A stretch of DNA of 64,000 bases from Scolanthus callimorphus (lineage: Eukaryota > Cnidaria > Anthozoa > Actiniaria > Edwardsiidae): NCBI GenBank assembly GCA_033964015.1, contig CM066919.1, forward strand, positions 28,487,459 to 28,551,458, in the 5' to 3' direction. The notes under the pieces were generated by a model that saw only the letters and a program-made list of their open reading frames with translations, was not told where the DNA came from and ran no database searches. Position numbers and translations under genes: made by a program. This document shows, piece by piece, positions 19,801 to 28,198 of the stretch (the stretch's first letter is position 1; each line of letters starts with the position of its first letter).

Positions 19801-21702
19801 CGCCAGTTTGGCGCTTTCGTCTTGCAGACGCTTCAGGTCATGTAGTAGATCTTCATTATCCTTTGTAATTGACTCTAATTCTCTCTCAAGAAGCTCCTTC
19901 TCTTTACAGACAACGTCGTACCACTCTTTCAGCTGCTCCTCATCATCAGCCTGTTCCTCTATCCTGATATTTGATGCATTTTGCGTCACCAATTCATCGA
20001 TCCGGTTCTCTTTTTCTTCTTTTTCCTTGCAAACCTGCGTTAAATCTTTCTCTAACGCCTCCTTTTCCTTTTCCAATCCCGCAATTCTCTCTTGTAGCTG
20101 CGAATTCTCCGTTGCGAGTAGCGATAAATTGTCCCATAGTCCAGTCAGACCTGGTGACTTGGGAAGTTCGTTTTCCTTTGCGTCGGATTTAGACTGACGT
20201 TCAGGGACGTCAGGTGCACTTTCTCCAGGTGCGCTTTCAGATTGAGTTGTAACAACTGGAGTAATTTCTTCTTCATCCTTAATGTTTCGACTGCGCACAA
20301 ATTCTTCCACTTGTGTTTTAAGAATGGTATTTTCTCTGGTCAGGATATCCACCGAGGACTTGCTCGCACTCTCAGCTTTCATCGAATCTTCCTTTTCCTG
20401 ATCCGCTTTCTCGAGATCATGTTTTACAGACTCTAGAATCTCACTCAAGTTATTCAATTTCTGCTGTAGCTCGTCTCTTTCGGCTTTCAGGGTTTCCTTT
20501 TCATCATTAGATTCTCTCTGCCTTTTCTCGAGCTCTTCCTCTTCCTGTTCTGCCTCAGGACTTGCCTCTTGACTCTTCAGCCTCCCAATTTCTCTGTTCG
20601 CCATCAAGAGTGACTCTTTCATGGTTTCGTGTTCATTAACCATCCTGTAGAGCGATTCCTTTAGAGTCTTTGCCTCGTCGACAGCTTCCAAAAGCGAATG
20701 CTTGTACTGGTCCTGCTTACACAATGCCTCATCAAGACGATGCTGTAACTTTTCTTTACTTTGATAAACATCCTCTAGAGCATCCGCCAGGTTGATCTTT
20801 TGCTGACGAGTTTCGTCGACTTGGAGAGCAAGCTTTTCTTTCTCCTCGGTGAGCTTGGTAATAAACATTTTCATTTGCCTTTTCTTGTCGTCGACCTCAC
20901 GCACGTATTTTTGTAGTGCTTGTCTCTCTGTCAGCACAGTATCAAGCCGACTCTTCAACCGATTCTGTTCATTATTTGTCCTTTTTAGTTCTTTCTTTGT
21001 GCGATCCACGTCCACAAACACAGTTCCTAACCAAGATATTATTTCTTTCCCGAGTTCCTCGATGCACTTTTCCGATTCTTCTTTACCTTCAAGTTTGCCC
21101 TCCTCATTTTTCTCAGCTTCTGAAGCAGCTTCCGTGTTTTCCTCAGTAGCTGGCGCGAGTTTCCCGATATCGTCCAGCATTTTATGAATTTCTTTTAGCT
21201 TTTCTTCAGCCTTTTCATATTTACTTTTCAACTCAGAATTTTCAGTCTTGAGCGGTTCGTTTTCGCCCTTTAACGCGTCTCTCTGCTGGGTAACTTCTTT
21301 TAGTCTGTTATCTAAAAGTTCAGAATGTTTCTTAGAAACTATTTTCTCTTCATTGGCTTCCTCTAACGACTCAACTAGATCCTCCTTTTCGTCATGAGCT
21401 TCTTTTAAACAATCCTTCAATGTCTGCGCATATTCATTAGCTTTCTGCAGTTTATCTTTAGTCGAGCTATTCTCGCGTTTCAATTGAATAATAACGTTCC
21501 TTAGTTCTTTCTCGTTCTTTTTACTCTCCTCTAAATCCTCCTGTAACTTATCCCTTTCAGTTTCCAAATCACGCACAGAGTCCTGGACATTTTTCAAATT
21601 CTCGCCTAATGCATGAATCTTCTGTTTCATTTCCTGAGACTCATCAGTAGTGGAATCAACAACATCATCTAGAGTACTTATCTTTGGAGATATTTCGTCC
21701 AT
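10843..21702 (-). CDS. giant coiled-coil protein, 3619 codons in one exon
   Basis: An uninterrupted 10.86-kb frame. Nearly the whole product is Glu/Lys/Leu-rich heptad coiled coil, the pattern of golgins, rootletins, CENP-E/F-like tethers and other filament-forming scaffolds; no family is recognised. Interruptions: an acidic stretch near residues 875-910, a Ser/Glu/Pro linker near 1555-1675, and from about 3330 a Ser/Gly/Pro-rich tail. Two 108-residue units near 2300-2515 are a tandem duplication (shared HEDIEAVEDKELH). The tail has three copies of VQRSSSF/Y-type units and ends with two Cys/His pairs (CPVHRH and CPICKKD) and KEEYV. The ATG at 21702 sits in an optimal context (ACCATGG), but the preceding 749-codon frame overlaps it by 25 nt, so this may be the second part of one larger protein. 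Confidence 0.85.
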   Translation of the reverse strand: MDEISPKISTLDDVVDSTTDESQEMKQKIHALGENLKNVQDSVRDLETERDKLQEDLEESKKNEKELRNVIIQLKRENSSTKDKLQKANEYAQTLKDCLKEAHDEKEDLVESLEEANEEKIVSKKHSELLDNRLKEVTQQRDALKGENEPLKTENSELKSKYEKAEEKLKEIHKMLDDIGKLAPATEENTEAASEAEKNEEGKLEGKEESEKCIEELGKEIISWLGTVFVDVDRTKKELKRTNNEQNRLKSRLDTVLTERQALQKYVREVDDKKRQMKMFITKLTEEKEKLALQVDETRQQKINLADALEDVYQSKEKLQHRLDEALCKQDQYKHSLLEAVDEAKTLKESLYRMVNEHETMKESLLMANREIGRLKSQEASPEAEQEEEELEKRQRESNDEKETLKAERDELQQKLNNLSEILESVKHDLEKADQEKEDSMKAESASKSSVDILTRENTILKTQVEEFVRSRNIKDEEEITPVVTTQSESAPGESAPDVPERQSKSDAKENELPKSPGLTGLWDNLSLLATENSQLQERIAGLEKEKEALEKDLTQVCKEKEEKENRIDELVTQNASNIRIEEQADDEEQLKEWYDVVCKEKELLERELESITKDNEDLLHDLKRLQDESAKLAQEKDDLPTAAPAAKEDGIKEDKEVSEDMINALEGELGSATDEIKQLKDLLENERKEKQSVIEVRIELQSKLEELLSEENKLNQEREEEIRSMRTQIEELKKQKEDDCNELQADFEKRLEELVENTDKIVQEKVDLITSLQDQLMLHKQEKDTEPTQEKTSAIQQENERMKQEIKDVLDRCEDLKDSLEKAKTENNKLTENEKKMEEDFERQIKELSEEKEGLVKENADLVAAREGSEASKQEEEADGEEKDDQEAEQVNIEGVDIEDELQDALGVYQELKNALAVAKEENEMLKEREEELQALQANSDKKIDELVMQKDKLVKEKIDLVNSLHERMAEISQDKEKFSDDMQVLLDEKKQEIDHLREEKERIEKENMHVKNLLDTTMEDNEELEKSEADLEAMQDELEKVIHELAVDKEKHIMEKAALVNSLHAEKEQLTKTIEKLQEEKNKLHESFINTEQDLETSVRETVALEKQVEMLSRESATMKEEAEERIQKLIELEEKVIVTMEKKLELAEYASTLKAKKESLERKCTELGSEVEGLQKARDELAARKTESEKSLTEKVKDLSVAKEKNEADLVEVSNALRICKQDIEVLKIKLDSVERKNKDLTEELSKVKQREQERISESLKTQDNAQKTNDETNAKMEEMKHDMKKANEEVEKILEKNNQLSRLFDDLNAGLDSILNEEDISSVPPDSKLEKLKDKLTKLEKQLRKASDEKDNSAVEKSELYGFLDEMDKGMDIILKENKEKEEQKEETGNENADKANGILSHEEEKTNLEQSLDKLTSMVEKLKKQLDASFEREKKAKEDLMNLRQENKKIEKDIILKSNFLVTLKSSFEKLEQENRDLLKKAAVNVGELDEAKQTCTHLKQEIASLKNALQESENGKKEIDSWFTALKKEHEALGLRLRSMVVAKEEFAVNVDALSAAALPAVEDKVETAVMESDILESCAPELDLSEEQQISVTAKNISEPDADTKPHEQTSVEHEIVVQMESPTEAACSLEIENLELQESCPDDVDGQSVPSIPENEVIPPQDEAGVKAEFDETERNELRMAREQAEEKCRAAEIRAEQLEVALRESKLVDAFPEVFNADSLDVQNLKQQIKDREHSIGELTGKIELLAKDSTEAQTECREARRKLKERSASLQNLQEKLDVSRNFMNKVLDENTDLKEKMAQVDKENREIEEKYEDLQQKDEVIRNKFEEVTREKRDLQTRCSTVEQEVVELKERLASRNDLMHSLERDRENFKTSLRDAKKEIEVLEERIEFLNEQNANVTKQKEVAENLVEKLKATRNQLNEELDQLRSVRKDLEKDLDRTNNELQSLRSELDVLRKSHSELGDSQQKVGHLTRELRREKVRKEREVDNIKKENVKLQKDDERREKETTDLKSRNDKLEQQMETVKAENNELRKTLDKETKEKEKANKVLEGSRKEGKRLLTLTQDLNAKMANVEGLLQTAKSEKKVFEEELKRLKTANADLRMRMKEDVEDKEELEDILDEMREKRKKLHDEIEKALNERDAFEDELLDLKKTLKIEKEAAEKDRKQMEEKLHSSEDSVTSLETKIKELEKKNIQLLRDRRDTKRELEKSELEASPLLSKIEQLEKENKELISESTNLKRDLEQRKKDTAELRKDLNTTEVKVKAFVAKQKKLEDQMKIAEKNKADFKSKHIELQKARKEISFLMNKVDSIKDKKVSDLRQVIHEDIEAVEDKELHSSIGDQIHTAPDTTAFSRQLQDEIAACRNENARMQARLDTTDRRIVTLRAELHKSKEDARIKDKELHKAREEVSHLMNRVESLNDKKLAELRLVVHEDIEAVEDKELHAGVGDQTDSVPAPKANAKQLEDEITNYKVENMRMQARLEAADNKLMALQEELYKISKGRVIDEKKLKDNELESKQLREDLRTSKQEESKLKLRLEKSDETECELQRNLKDVTREKEAIKMENEALKKRRRSLIEKVMVKSAEVPKASQLPDLDVEPLAKAASMGSARKEIIMLEQHVKDLRGQIRKARDENFDLSHEVSDKERELKQQERRHQEEGKRVRAEIAELEKENAKLRSELHNALEAMRSKSSFSTVQDLKGVHRKAESDMKEVIAKTADMLKRAREEHEPGEKKSTSQQGIDEEKQRIARELGDSERAREQLVKRLKRAEDHNRFLKQIVADMVMELEKVRNLVGFYTGVGEKQSEQEDKLPSKQDIVDTLESMSSADNDTLQETLDGLRAKIRELEKGLRDQKEQGDRNLQDLLKSRNSKLQAELRNTTKEKARAREKLRYLHDQLSKILVEKRVIQDIGKDTRRDLQKLVDCLTSEREEKEEISSEYSELQKKLQDSERSEQALKSKLERIKEETDDVYRRKQKLEQELSDIRVDLEVERKQGDRNVKAANGIEADYERSRRENVDLSNKIKQLEGQCTESEQTCNALKKELETLKRNHENLKGTLKEVEDERMTLIQETHTFKLKIEKRNKELSECIESKELEAISLRAQNDGLLTAMKKLEGQLRSLERDKEILNTNVLNLESKRSHLDMVNREQQHEIQELILQKSRENFGGEQLEKLFYENTRIKEQKKMLAARVEALERDVKMESSTRRESESEKEDLQTQLNNQKRECHKALTQVENWRKLLEKKSEESEIQVGSLSLMVEKLQREKDENEKNVIFVDNLKEECRRLEEENVYLKDLLRKAREETQDLKKECSLLRKACQQLQEKRSSSGVGSRGSSFSSTGPTPLVVKATASARSSSSSIGASPSPSGPSVIKAAPISRGSASSLGSSPRPSQQNGPSNGTVREIQISSLVVPQAGSGQPKGATVQRSSSFERSRDGGRLIGITSLTVPSARNPQGATVQRSSSFERSARGAIYPQGTDVQRSSSYKQSASPDGGRMIERTTERVEEYYRHSTPIVDSKSWPRGRSPRTYRRSEDITPKEAVSFRSSEGDSTICSKEYYCSPILTAVDNCPVHRHAPGDPAPSQCPICKKDRGAGSRRKGYVTKEEYV
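14149..14796 (-). repeat. tandem 324-bp coding duplication in the coiled-coil gene
   Basis: Two successive 108-codon units align along their length: KARKEISFLMNKVDS ... HEDIEAVEDKELHSS ... NARMQARLDTTD and KAREEVSHLMNRVES ... HEDIEAVEDKELHAG ... NMRMQARLEAAD. The unit length is a multiple of three, so the frame is kept. Divergence shows it is old. Confidence 0.75.
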
Positions 21703-23927
21703 GGTATCCTGGGTTTTGCTGCACCGTTCTCCGCTTTGATTGGTTGACCCGCTTGAGTTTGAGCATGCGCATCGGCATCTTTACCCTCCCCCTTCGTGCC
21801 ATCTTTTGTAGTTTCATCAGTGGTCGCTCCAGCTTCCTGCGTGGTACCTTCGGACTCGCCTCTTTGTTGAGAAGCCACATCCTGAGCAGTAGCGAGAGGC
21901 GAAAATACATCACTTCCACTTCCACGAAGATCTTCCTTTGCTTCCCACTGCTCCAAAACAGCTGTCAGTTCCTCAACTTGGACTTCAAGCGATTCGTTTC
22001 GCTCGAGTTGATGATACAATGAGCCAAGTAAACATACTTTTTCCTCCTCTAATGTCGCTTTCTCTTTCTTAATGTTTCGAATGGTCTGATCAAGTTCAGA
22101 TTTCGTAGCACTTAACCTCCTTATGTCTCGTTTTAACGTCTCAAACTCATCAGACATTGTTCTATCCATGGAAGGATCAGTTTGCAGTCCATCGTTCATT
22201 GATTTAGCCCTCCGTTTCAAAAGCCATTCTTTCTTTCTGTCCTTCTGCCTGCTTGATCTAAGAATCATCAATTCTCGTTTCATTTTTGCGTATCCTTCCT
22301 CGATGTCTCTCTTGTCCATTTGCAGTTCCCGTATGTGAGATCTTTGAGACTCCAGAAGTTCTTTGCAATTTTTTACCTCATTTAGTAAATTTGCAGTTAA
22401 AGTCTTATCCCCAGTAGATTTAATGGTTCCCTGGGGTTCTCTTAGTTCCACATTCTCATCATTCAGCCTTTCTATTTCCTCCCTTATATGATCCATTACT
22501 TCCTTCACCGATGATTTGTTTTCTGTGTCGTTCAAAAGATTCTCCAAAGCTTTGGAGTGCCTGTCTTTGAATTCTACCATAGATTCTGAGAGTTCTCTGC
22601 CTTGTGCGCTGCTCTTCTGGAGTTTCTCTTCTAGTTCCTCATTAAATGAATGCAAATGTTCGATCTCATCTAAGGTAGTATCTAAAGTATCGTTTATCTG
22701 AGCTCGAAGCTTATTAATTGTATCCTCGAGAGTTCGTTTTTCTTCTACAAGATTGGAATTCTCTTCATCCAAGGCCCTATTTTCATCCGTCATTTCTTCA
22801 TTTTCCCGTTCAACTTCCTGTGAATGTTTCTTAAGAGCATCAATTTCGTCTTTTAACTTGGCGACAAGAGGTGTCACGTGACCGTCCACGTGATCTCTGT
22901 CAGTCGAACCTAGTAAGTCACACTGAACGCCATAGTCAGTGAAGGAAATAGAGTCCCTCCTATCGTCGCGGTCCAGATTTTGCATTCGCATTATCGTTGA
23001 TAACAAAATCTTTCTTTCCGTATATAAGCGATCGAGTTCACTTTCGAGTGAAGACTCGTCACGACCGTCCTCAGAATCAGACACGTCCGTCACGCTTAGC
23101 AGACTTTCCTCTGTGTTACCGCTCTCTTTCAATTTTGTCCTGATCACATTTAAACGATCTTTCAAGTCTTTGTTTTCCTCCCGCAGAGCTTTGTTCTCAT
23201 TTTCTAACTTGACGTGCGACTCTGTTTTCATTGACGTTTCTTTTTCACTTTGTAAGTTCTGCACTTCCAGTCGATATTGTAATTGATATTTTAAGAACTT
23301 GATCTCGTCATTCAAGTCCTTTTTATCCTCCAGCAATTCTAGCTTCTCATTTTCCATTGCCTCCAGCCTCGCCTTCAATTCCTCCATGGACAGCTCCTCG
23401 CTTGGATTCTCAGGGGTCGGGAGGTACGGTGTCATAGCGGAAACCTTACGGGTACCCCCAGGGGAAGATGCTGACACTGATATCCGATGTTTTATGCTCT
23501 CCCTGCGAGCTTTCCCTTTGACCAAAGTCCTCTGCAACTGTCCCATTTGATTTTCAAGTTGTTTAATCTCACTGTCCACCGAAGTTGTCCTTTTTCGGAG
23601 CTCGTCTGCCAAATCTTCAGGCAGACATTGTTCGTTCTCGTCAGCTTCTGACTCATCCCTTGGTACCCCATCGTGGATAGCTTGTAAGTGTGTGCCGATT
23701 TTTCTCCCTCGCTGAGCCATGTCTCCGGTCAAACGCCGTACAATATTCAAATCAACTTCATGGTGCTCATCATAGTGCAAAAATTCGAGGGAAGAAGCCC
23801 TCGGGAGACGGCTTTTCTCGTCGTCTTTCGGAGCCGAGTAGCTTCTGACACGGAGTGCGGTAGGATCACTTGAATCACTGCAACACGCATCAAACATATA
23901 AACATCAATAAACCCAGTCGTATCCAT
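21678..23927 (-). CDS. N-terminal coiled-coil frame, 749 aa
   Basis: ATG at 23927 in good context (AACAATGG). Residues 1-70 are not coiled and start MDTTGFIDVYMFDACC; a Ser/Arg-rich part follows (RVRSYSAP, RASSLEF), then coiled coil from about residue 125 to 680 with a central acidic Ser/Asp stretch (TDVSDSEDGRDESS). The last about 70 residues are Gly/Thr/Ala-rich and disordered. The frame stops at TAA 21678-21680, 25 nt inside the next frame. It may be the N-terminus of the same giant protein, joined through a short intron, a frameshift, or a sequence error, or it may be a separate cistron. No known family recognised. Confidence 0.75.
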   Translation of the reverse strand: MDTTGFIDVYMFDACCSDSSDPTALRVRSYSAPKDDEKSRLPRASSLEFLHYDEHHEVDLNIVRRLTGDMAQRGRKIGTHLQAIHDGVPRDESEADENEQCLPEDLADELRKRTTSVDSEIKQLENQMGQLQRTLVKGKARRESIKHRISVSASSPGGTRKVSAMTPYLPTPENPSEELSMEELKARLEAMENEKLELLEDKKDLNDEIKFLKYQLQYRLEVQNLQSEKETSMKTESHVKLENENKALREENKDLKDRLNVIRTKLKESGNTEESLLSVTDVSDSEDGRDESSLESELDRLYTERKILLSTIMRMQNLDRDDRRDSISFTDYGVQCDLLGSTDRDHVDGHVTPLVAKLKDEIDALKKHSQEVERENEEMTDENRALDEENSNLVEEKRTLEDTINKLRAQINDTLDTTLDEIEHLHSFNEELEEKLQKSSAQGRELSESMVEFKDRHSKALENLLNDTENKSSVKEVMDHIREEIERLNDENVELREPQGTIKSTGDKTLTANLLNEVKNCKELLESQRSHIRELQMDKRDIEEGYAKMKRELMILRSSRQKDRKKEWLLKRRAKSMNDGLQTDPSMDRTMSDEFETLKRDIRRLSATKSELDQTIRNIKKEKATLEEEKVCLLGSLYHQLERNESLEVQVEELTAVLEQWEAKEDLRGSGSDVFSPLATAQDVASQQRGESEGTTQEAGATTDETTKDGTKGEGKDADAHAQTQAGQPIKAENGAAKPRIPWTKYLQR

Positions 23928-25727
23928 TGTTTACCGCGGGTCTGCTAAGAGGTTTATAAACATTAATCCCTTTCAATGATGATCATTCTAGAATTCAAAC
24001 GATCATTCCGCACATAAAAGATTAAGATGTGAAATCATACACAAATGCTTGGCTAGACTCATTTAGAATTCGACTATAAATAGTTTTTAAGGGTAATATA
24101 AGCTGTACTCGCTCGACAGCACGCAAATTAGTTTATATTGAGTATCTTTAATCATATGGATATTTGAATGATAATGCTCTCCTTGCTTGTTTTTATCATG
24201 TATTTCTCCCATATAATCATAAAATTATTTACTGAAGCTCTCGCAAGTTTCTGAAACCAAGGAGATGTTTGCTAAAACTGCAAAATTCGACCAAATTAAA
24301 CGTTATATACGAGAACAAATAAATAATAGATCATAGTAACATACACGTCAATAACTACATTAACCTGCTACTATATTTAGACAACTCTGCTAAGGAGTAT
24401 AAGGCAGTACACTAGAAATATATTTTCGCCATGCAACTATTTGCACAAAATATAACGTTGATAAGTACCACAAAGCAAATACGGGAAACGTAATACAGCT
24501 GTTTGTAAGTACGACACCTTTTCGGACTTTCCTCGCTAGTAACACTGGATGTATTTTGCGACAAAGGGACGTATATCGATTAGCAGCAAGAAGACAAGAA
24601 GACAAGAAGACGGAAAGCTGAGGAAACTAAAGTCAACTGTCTTAATAATGTTTTATACCAGTAAACCGAAGTAAAGTGTTTATCATAACATTCTGACCTG
24701 CATCCAAGCCCATGCAACAACGGACGCTTCCAGACGCTATCTTTTCGAACTTGAGTTCTCCGTCGACACCCAACACTCATTATTTTCTCGTAAGTTTGCG
24801 ATGAATTTAACTCGATCCACAAAGACTCGGCCAGGTATGGAACTCTTCCCGACAAAATGCCGACAATTTGATTGCCATGATCCTTGTTCTGAATAAAGAA
24901 CTACAATTAGAGGATTACATCTTTTCGGAAGAAGAAAACATTAGAAATGTATCTCACATGTTATCTCATAAGACTGACCCTTCGGAGTCCCTTCGGTTCT
25001 TCTAAAAAGTATTTTTTGACGAAAAAGAGCAAGTTTAGATCCATGTATTTAGTCTGGTAAATCTAAAAAACCCGCCGCACACGCTCGAGGACCTTTGTAT
25101 TTTCCCAAAGGACAGCTCAATAAAGGACTATGAAATTGAGTAAATTTGGTGTTGTATCATATAATCGGTCTTTGAACATGATGCTGTGTTTGCTGGTAAG
25201 TAAGGTCCTTTTAGATGCGCAACTGAAACAGTTTAAGTTGGCATTTTTAAGCACTTATTCCACGAATATCAATTACAACTTGCTTGTAAATATCAGATTA
25301 GGAAGGTTAGGGGCGATTTAATTTTATTGCAGTTATAGTTGAACGATAATGGGATTCACACGGGCGGAACAATAGCGCCATTACAAATCTGAAAATCCGT
25401 AGGCATTCGGTGCGCATACTTCAGATAATTCATTATGAATATCTTTTAAATGCTTCCACGGATTTCTTATCAAAGGGAATCATCTAAAATATTAGTAATT
25501 ACAACATGAGTAGCAGAACCATTTACAACAAGAAAAGAAATTGTTGCCCAAATGCTGGCTTCTTGCGGTATCGCATTAAAACCAAATGATATCACTCCCG
25601 TTCTTTGTACTTTACATTGACTAGCTGTAAAATATAGAGTCCAGTTCAAAATCGCAGTTCTCACTTTTAACAGGGTCTGGATTAACTGACTAACGACAAA
25701 CGGACATAAAAGTTACCGACTACCGAC
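23928..25727. other. upstream region of coiled-coil locus, no gene seen
   Basis: AT-rich. One minus-strand open stretch (24699-24889) has an acceptor-like and a donor-like end and might be a 5' noncoding exon, but it has no recognisable domain. No promoter motif was fixed. Confidence 0.4.
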
Positions 25728-25734
25728 AAACGTG

Positions 25735-25803
25735 GTAGCCTACGTCGTATCCGTCCCCACTGAAAAAACGTTTTTCGGTGGGGACGGATATGACGTAGGC
25801 TAC
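25735..25803. mobile_element. 69-bp near-perfect foldback element
   Basis: The arms GTAGCCTACGTCGTATCC and their complement pair almost end to end, with a loop of a few bases around AAAAAACG. The 7-bp AAACGTG flanks both sides (25728-25734 and 25804-25810), consistent with a target duplication. It sits inside a degenerate TACCGAC-rich simple repeat. Confidence 0.7.
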
Positions 25804-26209
25804 AAACGTGGGTAAAAAAATACCGATTAACGACAAAAAATGTTTACCGGCCTACCGCCAGGTTATTAAATTAAATTTTATTCTGAGAAATAGCGCGTGC
25901 TTTGGACTTTTCAGCGCCTGGGAGTAGGCCAGGTGAATTCCGTTCCATTGTGACGCTTCACGAGCTTCAAATTACCAGAGATTACTGAGTTTCAATAGGT
26001 ATGACACTCTGGGCATCCTTAGATGATCTTCGAGGGGAATAATGGTCGTCTGTTCACGCATGCGCAAATGGACAGCTTAAAAAGAAACTCATTCCCGTGT
26101 CATTGTAATGCCTACTATTGAATTATGAGTAAAAAAATATGCTAAACGGCAACTGAAAAATATTTCTGTATTATCGTGAGATAAGCTACCACTATTTAAA
26201 AAGAAATTC

Positions 26210-26495
26210 AACAACCTATCCCACATGGATCTCTACACACTCATCAGACCTATAAATACGTTGGCGGTGCATAAATAATTAGTTGATTGTTCACTAACGG
26301 TACAAGGGGCGTCCTTATATGGTCTGGTGGCCGGGCGTACTCTCACCCACAGGTATCTAGCTACTGAGCAATTCAACACCAGGATAGCGACTGTCAGGGC
26401 CGAAATCTCTGGCGTGGGCGTAAGAACCGTACGGTCGCCATACGACGCTTCAGCTCTTTGTCTGGAAGTATGGTCCTATTTTTTTTTCCCTCAAG
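26210..26495 (+). repeat. dispersed repeat, copy A
   Basis: An inverted related copy is at 33908-34150. Shared blocks include CACATGGAT, TTGTTCACTA, GTACAAGGGGCGTC, GGTGGCCGGGCG, GCGACTGTCAGGGC and GGAAGTATGGTCCT. The two copies differ by several indels. Superfamily unknown; no target duplication was found. Confidence 0.65.
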
Positions 26496-27974
26496 TCAAG
26501 TTAATGCTGAATTTGCATTGGTATGGACAGGCAAATGATTTATATTACTTGCACGGCACACAATTAAGCAGTTCAAAATTATTCCCAATTTCCGTCATTT
26601 TATCGCAAATAATAAACGGCCTTACCACTGAGTTGACCTGTGAAAAGCTATCCACTGCAACACAAACAAACGAGATAATGGCTTTTTATTATTCAGCACA
26701 TCAATGCACTACCAAATATGGTGATTGTAACGCCAATAGCTGTCTTCTGTACATGACATATATCCTGTGATATCCGTCTCTGAGAGAAATATGATGTGTT
26801 GAGCTCGTATTTAATACGCAAAAGTAAAGCATTTCCGGGATTTTTTTTGTGCTATCGATGTGCTGAATAATAAAACCATTATCCTGCTCGATTTTTGCAG
26901 AATATCGTCTGATTTAGCCAACTCGGGACTGCGTCCCTCGTCGTCATCATCATCATCATCATCATTTTATTCACATTTCACTTTTTTTTGTTTACATTAT
27001 TTGTATTTTTATATCGTTTTTTTATTTTATAAATTGTTTGTTATGAAATATATTTAAAAAAATACAAGTAGCATGCAAGGAATTGCGTAGTATCTATTAA
27101 AATTGTCTTCGAGTCAGATACTAGTTGACTTGATTTTGTAAAGTGTGGAGGCCTCCACACTTTACAACACAAAAGACGACACAAAACGAGCTGCAATAAG
27201 CGAGCAAAGAAAGGGCAAATGCCATGCAAGCATAAAGCTTAAGCGACACTAAAGTGGAGAGAGGGACGGAAGCATGAGAAGGGGTAAAGCTTAGTTAAGA
27301 GTGGTTTTGTTGCTGTCGTTGGCTAAGTATCAGACAATATTCTGCGCAATCTCGCAGGATAATGGTTAATTAGTCAACACTAGTGGTCTATTGTCAATGC
27401 TGCGTTCTGATTGGTTGAGCTACTAGTAGCGAAAAGTGTCGGATTTGAAAGCCAGAAAATGGCAAATGACCAGACCAGAAAACGTTTTTGGCTATACAAA
27501 TTGACCTACTAGTGTAATTTGACTAAAACTTTGCCACCCAATTCAGGTCAAGTGATGATTCCGTTGGATGGATACATTCACTCGTGGGGTTAGGGGGAGC
27601 CTCAATTTAGCCAAACTCTGGTAATTTACCATCAAATTGTGATGCATTTCCGCCCGTCTTGAGGCCTTAAATTTCAAATTTTTTGGGGGGAGCATGCCCC
27701 CATACCCCTAGATAAATAGGAAGGACAAAAACTGTTCCTCCGAGAGTGATCACTAACTAATAATTCTGCTTCCACCGCCGGCCCTGAATAGTGAATAGGT
27801 CATTCTCTGCGGCCACGCAAGGTATGTAACTGACTCCCAGAACACAACAGAAAGCAGAACAGTTAGTCGAAAATTATTTGGAGAAGCCTATTCCCGTAAA
27901 GTATTTTGTGAGCTACTGTTTTTGCTTCTCGTTAGATAAAGTTCTTTTAATATTTTAAAGGTTATTAGTGTTTT
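26496..27974. other. no gene seen; AT-rich with an (ATC)n microsatellite
   Basis: Contains (ATC)n at 26944-26966 and a short palindrome GTGTGGAGGCCTCCACAC at 27144-27161. Nothing coding is supported. Confidence 0.45.
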
Positions 27975-27977
27975 AAC

Positions 27978-28190
27978 ATACTAAGCAGTGGTAGAGCGAC
28001 GGGCTTCTGTGCGGGAGGTTGGGGGTTCAAATTAGACCCCGGCCGGACCAACACTCAGGATCTTTTCTAAATAATTGAGGAGAATGTGCTGCCTTTGTTC
28101 GAACATCTGCAAATGGTTAGACCTTCGCGTCTTCTCGGATGAGGACGTTAAACCGTACGCCCCGTCTCTCACATGCCCTACACAAATCGA
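27978..28190 (+). mobile_element. tRNA-derived SINE-like sequence
   Basis: An A-box-like AGCAGTGGTAGAGCG near 27983 and a B-box-like GGGTTCAAATTAGACC near 28023 have tRNA spacing. The downstream tail includes GGATGAGGACGTTAAACCG, a non-tRNA body of the kind seen in SINEs. The 3' end is uncertain. Confidence 0.5.
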
Positions 28191-28198
28191 AACAAGAG

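Noticed and set aside
12266..20436. Many Ser/Leu/Phe-rich plus-strand frames of 60-240 codons opposite the coiled-coil gene
   Set aside because: They are antisense shadows of a Glu/Lys-rich coding strand (GAG/AAG reads as CTC/CTT), with no independent support.
21700..21850. A roughly 60-nt intron (GAGG|GTAAAG to GCGGAG|AAC) that would fuse the two coiled-coil frames
   Set aside because: Phases fit, but the intron would be far shorter than others here and lacks a pyrimidine tract; kept only as one option in the finding.
24699..24889. Minus-strand open stretch with acceptor- and donor-like ends
   Set aside because: No domain and no partner exon; could be a 5' UTR exon but unsupported.
26222..26260. 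CTGATGAG on the minus strand as another hammerhead
   Set aside because: No stem II followed by GAAA within reach.
26327..26770. 147-codon frame resembling a transposase fragment
   Set aside because: Weak resemblance only, and the related copy at 33908-34150 does not preserve the frame.
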